From Salinisphaera sp. G21_0 (lineage in GTDB: Bacteria > Pseudomonadota > Gammaproteobacteria > Pseudomonadales > Endozoicomonadaceae), in assembly GCF_017744115.1 (NCBI RefSeq), contig NZ_JAGHQW010000029.1, positions 1-64,000 of the forward strand: 64,000 bases of DNA, written 5' to 3'. Below are positions 59,212 to 64,000 of the stretch, in pieces (within the stretch, counting starts at the first letter, position 1; the number at the start of each line of letters is the position of its first letter). The notes beneath the pieces were generated by a model. It saw only the letters and a list, made by a program, of their open reading frames with translations. It did not search any database and was not told the DNA's origin. The translations under genes were made by a program, and so were the position numbers.

Positions 59212-59335
59212 TCGAGGTTTGTACTGGCTTGAACATTATTCGTCATCCAAGTTCTTTAAGTACTTAACATATCCTCAATTTCTGCCGTCTTCGCTACAGG
59301 ACATCCGGACGGACGCTATTCTCGGACATCCTCCT
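59212..59335. pseudogene. Joined fragments of dinJ/yafQ and an inverted-repeat element
   Basis: 59212-59278 copies the junction of the intact toxin-antitoxin pair at 60743-60803: minus-strand MFKPVQTSKF is the YafQ start and the stretch before it is the DinJ end. At tatcctcaa (59270-59278) it switches to the right half of the 54542-54705 element (ctattctcggaca). The 9 bases at the switch occur in both parents. Confidence 0.78.
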
Positions 59336-59361
59336 GAACGCGCCGCCTGACAAGTCCAGAA

Positions 59362-59703
59362 TTAATTGGCATGAGGGTGATTTTGATCACTTGGTTGAGT
59401 AGTGACAGGAGCTTTGTCTGAAGAATTTCTATTTTGGAAGTGATTGGATGTTTCATTCAATTCTTTCACATCCGCGAATTTATCTAAAGTTCGAAGGGTA
59501 TGCCTATTCTGACATAAATAATTAATTGTCTTGCCGATCATGCAGCCAATACAACAATATGAAAGGGTTTTACCCATAAGGCATCCAGTAGCACAGCCTG
59601 TAGCACAGCCAAGAGTTGAACCAACGGTTTGATAGTCTATATCCCTGACGGACCAGCCAGGAGTGCAACACCCTTCATGTGTTTGTGTAGACTGCGTTTG
59701 CAT
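59362..59703 (-). CDS. Small Gly/Cys-rich protein of unknown function
   Basis: 113 residues. The middle (about residues 28-68) alternates small residues and Cys: STLGCATGCATGCLMGKTLS and YCCIGCMIGKTINYLC, with GKT twice. It may form a small membrane hairpin or an acylated Cys cluster. The C-terminal 45 residues are polar. No family recognised; the ATG at 59703 has only a weak site. Confidence 0.5.
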   Translation of the reverse strand: MQTQSTQTHEGCCTPGWSVRDIDYQTVGSTLGCATGCATGCLMGKTLSYCCIGCMIGKTINYLCQNRHTLRTLDKFADVKELNETSNHFQNRNSSDKAPVTTQPSDQNHPHAN

Positions 59704-59805
59704 ATTTTGTTTGCCTTCAATCTACCAGCTGATTACTAAATGATTCAACTTTCTGTGTTGGTCTGACAATAATTATTGGTATTAGTTCACTTTATGTTTC
59801 TTCTT

Positions 59806-59970
59806 TAAGTAGCTGGCCATATGGAATCGAATATTTCTGGCTACTTGGGCTGGTACTATGCGAGGCACAACGGAGGGAGCATAGCCGTAGCTATGTGACC
59901 GGAGTTGTAACGAAGCAGAGTGCCAGCACAAGGAGTCAGAAATATTCGATTTCATATGGTTAGCTACTTA
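59806..59970. mobile_element. MITE copy 3
   Basis: 161-bp element 59808-59968 with TA on both sides. Ends agtagctggccatatggaat and, inverted, agtagctaaccatatgaaat pair over about 36 bases. The core (gaggcacaacggagggagca) closely matches copy 2 in the opposite orientation. No coding capacity. Confidence 0.9.
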
Positions 59971-60037
59971 AGGCCAGTATTGATTCATACCCATAACAGG
60001 TTCACCATCGGAGCTTTCTTCCCAAGGTTAATAAACA

Positions 60038-60350
60038 TCAGGGAATACCCACACGGTCGCCCGGTTTGATATGACTGATCTGGTCACCGACTTCCGTGAC
60101 TGTACCCACACCTTCATGGCCGGGAACCAGTGGCAGTTTTGGTTTAACCGGCCAGTCGCCATGGCAGGCATGAAAATCGCCATAGTCTGCTTATTGAGCG
60201 TGACTGGTATGTGCTGGGGGAATGGGGAGTTGATGCGTCTGACGGTAAGGGGGTCTGCCAGCAGTGTGGAACGCCGGTTGCCGGTGTGTTTGAACAGCAG
60301 CCGGGTATTTGGGGCAGTCGTCGGGTGCCGGTGAAGATTGTGGCCTGAAT
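60038..60350. pseudogene. Mosaic of an adhP-like fragment and the amrS 3' end
   Basis: 60038-60178 on the minus strand encodes [20 protein letters not shown] and on to GDRVGIP, a piece of a zinc alcohol dehydrogenase like AdhP at 61788 but with enough differences to come from another paralogue. From 60176 on the plus strand it becomes the last 57 codons of amrS (ERDWYVLGEWGVDASDGKGV to the stop at 60348). Neither part has a start. Nothing else is seen up to yafQ. Confidence 0.85.
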
Positions 60351-60505
60351 TCAAGTGCGTTGCCAAGTTACGCTTGTACAATTGGTCTATCTTGGCTGAT
60401 GCGTTTCTGGACAAGAATTTTCTGGCAAATTTAAATGTGCAATCAAAACGGAGCTATCAAGAGTATCCAGCCGACAGGCTACTGGATTAAGTATGCGTTA
60501 TGTTG

Positions 60506-60775
60506 CTATTTGAACAATTCAGAATGCGACCCGGTTCTTTCAAAAATTATCTTTTGTCCATCTACCCGATACATCAATAGCCAGTCAGGTTCGATATGGC
60601 ATTCTCTGTACTTGTGCAGGCTTCCTGTCAAGGCATGATCACGATGCCTTGCAGGCAAAGGTGTCTGAGTGACCAGCAACCTCAGTATCTTAACCAGCTT
60701 GTCCATATCCTTGTTTTGCTTCTTTACTCTCTTGTAGTCTTTGTTGAATTTCGACGTGTATACTGGCTTGAACAT
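60506..60775 (-). CDS. yafQ: YafQ-family mRNA interferase toxin
   Basis: 89 residues, RelE/ParE superfamily. Active-site residues of YafQ are present: His in RHRDHALTG, CHIEPDWLLMY and the C-terminal GSHSELF. It cuts mRNA on the ribosome when freed from DinJ. Its ATG overlaps the dinJ stop (TAATG), so production is coupled. Confidence 0.93.
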   Translation of the reverse strand: MFKPVYTSKFNKDYKRVKKQNKDMDKLVKILRLLVTQTPLPARHRDHALTGSLHKYRECHIEPDWLLMYRVDGQKIIFERTGSHSELFK

Positions 60776-61038
60776 TATTCGTCATCCAAGTCCTTTAACA
60801 TATCCTCAAGTGTGTTGAACTCCTTTAAGCCTGTGCCTGCATTGGACTCAGCAAGCGCCTGTATAGTCTCATCATTGGGTATGCGAACATCAAATGGCAT
60901 CCCCTGGCACAACCCTACCTGTTTGTAGAATAAAGTAATTGCTTGTGTGGTATTCAAACCTAGCTGCCTGAATACCGCTTCAGCCTGTTCCTTTACATCA
61001 GGCTCGATTCTAGCCTTGACTACCTCACTTTTACGCAT
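60775..61038 (-). CDS. dinJ: DinJ-family antitoxin
   Basis: 87 residues of the RelB/DinJ type: ribbon-helix-helix start VVKARIEPDVKEQAEAVF, then LGLNTTQAITLFYKQVG, and a toxin-neutralising tail (FNTLEDMLKDLDDE). It binds YafQ and represses its own promoter. A partial palindrome, gtgtagaccatttggtacac at 61081-61100, could be the operator (weak evidence). Confidence 0.93.
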   Translation of the reverse strand: MRKSEVVKARIEPDVKEQAEAVFRQLGLNTTQAITLFYKQVGLCQGMPFDVRIPNDETIQALAESNAGTGLKEFNTLEDMLKDLDDE

Positions 61039-61230
61039 TTCTATGTTCCTCTATATGCCTTGTTATTTCATACCGAGTCAGTGTAGACCATTTGGTACAC
61101 ATCGCAACGAAGAAAGGATAGATTGCCCTTCCCCCGGGAGGCGGTCCTGGAATAACTGTTATCGAGCATTCGCTTTGAGTGGCCAGGATCAGTAGAATAA
61201 TTTTTAAAATAACAGGACTTATTACTTATC

Positions 61231-61671
61231 GTGTCAGATATGGTTAACCGGATCGCAACCAGGGACATCACTTCCAGCAACAAGTGTGATCAGTGTACTG
61301 CCCTTTGTTGCTCTTACATTACCCAGGAACTGGACACTCCCCGCAGTATGCACGCGTTTGATGTGTTGCTTTGGCAGGTGGCCCATAAGGGCGTGCATAT
61401 TTTCAAGGATGGCAATGGCTGGTACCTGCTCTGTCAGACCCGGTGTGAATTCCTGTTGCCGGATAATCGCTGTGGTATCTATGAACGGCGCCCCATTATC
61501 TGCCGGGAACACAGTCACGAAGCCTGTGAGTTTGATGCGCCTGTCAATGACGGCTGTGATCTGTATTTCCAGACCTACGATGAACTGGATGCTTATTGCC
61601 GAACACGGTTCAAAACCTGGGACAAACGGCTGGAGAAGTTTGAGGCAGGACGGGTAAAACGACAACGGTAG
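61231..61671 (+). CDS. YkgJ-family Cys-cluster protein
   Basis: 146 residues from GTG 61231 (ATG 61240 is an alternative). Conserved cysteines CDQCTALCC, QTRCEFL, CGIYERRPIICREH and CEFD define the YkgJ CxxCxxxCC metal-binding family, also called zinc/iron-chelating. Function unknown. Confidence 0.88.
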   Translation: MSDMVNRIATRDITSSNKCDQCTALCCSYITQELDTPRSMHAFDVLLWQVAHKGVHIFKDGNGWYLLCQTRCEFLLPDNRCGIYERRPIICREHSHEACEFDAPVNDGCDLYFQTYDELDAYCRTRFKTWDKRLEKFEAGRVKRQR

Positions 61672-61723
61672 ACCATTTTACCCAAGTTCCGTCCATCCAC
61701 ATTTCGGATACCAAGAAAAACCT

Positions 61724-61778
61724 TGCCACAGAGAACCGCAAAAATCTTTTCCTCCGTGTCTCTGTGTCTCCGTGGTAA
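61724..61778. repeat. Dispersed palindrome of the ccacagag/ctccgtgg type
   Basis: Imperfect inverted repeat with gccacagagaa on the left and ctctgtgtctccgtgg on the right. Repeats of this form are common between genes in marine gammaproteobacteria. It sits between two convergent genes and may end both transcripts. Confidence 0.6.
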
Positions 61779-61787
61779 AAAAGGATG

Positions 61788-62807
61788 CTACTGTGCCAGC
61801 TCCATAACAACACGCCCGGCAATATCACCTTTCACCATTTCGTCAAAAATCGCGTTGATCTCTTCAAGGGTTCGTTTCTGGATAATCGCCTTCACTTTAC
61901 CCTGGGCGGCAAACTCCAGGCACTCCTGTAAATCCTTGCGGGTACCTACGATGGAACCAACAACAGAAACGCCGTTGATTACCGTATCGAAAATAGGAAT
62001 GGGCATCTCCTCCGGGGGGAGTCCGACCAGGACACAGGTTCCTCCCCTGCGCACGGAGCGATAAGCACTTTCAAAACCCGCTTTGGAGACCGCTGTGCAG
62101 ACAGTAGCGTGAACACCGTTACCCAGCAGAGAGCGAATTTTTTCTTCCGGCAGCTCCCTGATAAAGTCGATAAAGTGAGTGGCTCCCAGATCCAGGGATA
62201 ATGCTTTCTTATCAGCCCCGGTATCCACAGCAATCACATTAAGCCCCATGGCCACGGCATACTGAATGGCCAGGTGACCGAGCCCGCCCACACCGACAAT
62301 GGACACCCAGTCACCGGGTTTGGTACGGCTGACTTTCAGGGCCTTATAAGTGGTAACCCCGGCACAGAACAGTGGTGCAGCATCAACAAAGCTGATGCCA
62401 TCGGGAATCTTGACCAGATAGTCGGCGGCGGCTAAACAAAACTCGGCATAGCCTCCGTCCACGGAGTAGCCGGCGTTGTGCTGGGCCAGGCAAAGGGTTT
62501 CCTTGCCTTCCAGGCAGTATTCGCAATAGCCACAGGCGGAGTAGAGCCAGGGAATACCCACACGGTCGCCGGTTTTGATATGACCTACCTGGTCACTGAC
62601 TTCTATAACGGTACCGACGCCTTCATGGCCCGGCACCAGCGGCAGTTTCGGTTTAACCGGCCAGTCGCCATGGCAGGCGTGGAGGTCGGTGTGGCAAACG
62701 CCACAGGCATGGATTTTTACCAGGGCATCCCGGGCACCGAGTTTTGGCACCGGCAGGTCTTCGATGGTGAGCTGTTCTTTAAAGTGATGGATGACGGCGG
62801 CTTTCAT
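61788..62807 (-). CDS. adhP: Zinc-dependent alcohol dehydrogenase AdhP
   Basis: 339-residue NAD-dependent medium-chain dehydrogenase oxidising primary alcohols. Catalytic zinc ligands: [10 protein letters not shown] and GHEGVG; structural zinc: [15 protein letters not shown]; Rossmann motif [12 protein letters not shown]. Full length, cytoplasmic. A diverged fragment of a second such gene lies at 60038-60178. Confidence 0.96.
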   Translation of the reverse strand: MKAAVIHHFKEQLTIEDLPVPKLGARDALVKIHACGVCHTDLHACHGDWPVKPKLPLVPGHEGVGTVIEVSDQVGHIKTGDRVGIPWLYSACGYCEYCLEGKETLCLAQHNAGYSVDGGYAEFCLAAADYLVKIPDGISFVDAAPLFCAGVTTYKALKVSRTKPGDWVSIVGVGGLGHLAIQYAVAMGLNVIAVDTGADKKALSLDLGATHFIDFIRELPEEKIRSLLGNGVHATVCTAVSKAGFESAYRSVRRGGTCVLVGLPPEEMPIPIFDTVINGVSVVGSIVGTRKDLQECLEFAAQGKVKAIIQKRTLEEINAIFDEMVKGDIAGRVVMELAQ

Positions 62808-63006
62808 GGTGTCTCCTGTTGGTTAGTGTAGTTGGTCCGGTTCGCTGTTAAGGGGAGCCGACATGGGCGAAGGAGGGTGTTGGGTTGAACTCTGAGCTCG
62901 AATGGAATCGTCACGAAATAAATTGTACATTTCTGAGTCTCAAAACTTCGTTCGTCCCAAGCCTGTCGAAGGGCGTGAACTCCGGCCTCATCCATCGTGC
63001 CAGCCA

Positions 63007-63111
63007 TCCTTCGACTCCGCTCAGGATGAACGGAGTCCAGGTTCAAAATGGCCCAATCATTTAAGAATCATTGCTTACCTTCATCCGTTCATCCTGAGCG
63101 GAGTCGAAGGA
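63007..63111. repeat. 27-bp perfect inverted repeat (ttcgactccgctcaggatga family)
   Basis: Arms 63007-63033 and 63085-63111, 51 bases apart. Degenerate relatives lie at 62966-62990 (cctgtcgaagggcg) and 63208-63232 (caagctcagggtgaccgg). The 62808-63277 gap holds only these repeats; they belong to a widespread class of bacterial dispersed repeats. Confidence 0.85.
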
Positions 63112-63277
63112 GGCTCGGGGTGAATGGAACTGGTAGGGAAATGTTAATGGGAAATTCCTCAGAGTGACGATTCCGGTTTCCTCTGAGCCGCGGTGGGTTT
63201 ATCCGAACCTGCGGCAAGCTCAGGGTGACCGGAACTGGGAAGTTACTAAGGATGTACTCCGCAGCCAGGCAGTCAGG

Positions 63278-64000
<723 letters not shown>

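Overview
This 64 kb window reads as the chromosome of a gammaproteobacterium of the Oceanospirillales/Pseudomonadales type, most likely an Endozoicomonas-like animal symbiont. The genus is inferred. The supporting signs are the miaB-ybeZ-ybeY-corC-lnt order, the tyrS/M23 peptidase/anmK neighbourhood known from Pseudomonas, single-copy gammaproteobacterial housekeeping genes, and many eukaryote-like proteins scattered between them.

Layout. 0-11 kb: a Ser/Thr protein kinase-like protein, katG, an aspartoacylase of the animal ASPA type, a membrane-anchored protein and several unrecognised proteins. 11-18.6 kb: leuS, a YidE-type transporter, a RING/TRAF-like zinc protein, a Kef-type antiporter and a DUF218 protein. 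18.6-22.7 kb: a 1015-residue protein made mostly of 37/38-residue Cys-Cys-Leu repeats, and an ankyrin-like protein. 22.7-28.9 kb: a segmental duplication in which a broken second lnt (interrupted by a MITE, internally deleted, joined to an IS66 transposase remnant) and the native lnt flank a small cassette with a degenerate RING protein. 28.9-33 kb: the miaB-to-lnt operon. 33-41.8 kb: DUF1820, hemL, thiE, a dicarboxylate symporter, a GNAT acetyltransferase and unknowns. 41.8-50.5 kb: an accessory block with a six-finger C2H2 protein, a STARD10-like START protein, a GDSL hydrolase, a secreted-looking C2H2 protein, a Lys-rich 13-residue-repeat protein and a two-TM acidic protein. 50.5-59.2 kb: anmK, M23 peptidase, a Pro-rich membrane protein, tyrS, and the three genes of the AmmeMemoRadiSam set. 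59.2-61 kb: a scrambled patch of gene fragments, a MITE and an intact dinJ-yafQ toxin-antitoxin pair. 61-64 kb: YkgJ protein, adhP, dispersed palindromic repeats and the 3' part of a maltoporin gene cut by the window edge.

The core genes serve lipoprotein acylation, tRNA modification and charging, tetrapyrrole and thiamine synthesis, and cell-wall turnover. The accessory genes look like a repertoire for acting inside or on a eukaryotic host (kinase, RING, zinc fingers, START lipid-binding domain, ankyrin-like and repeat proteins); this is inference from domain content, and no secretion apparatus is encoded here. The DNA also shows active remodelling: a TA-targeting MITE family with a recognisable empty site, a second inverted-repeat family, and deletions or joins at 8-9 nt microhomologies. 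I saw no rRNA, tRNA or CRISPR array.
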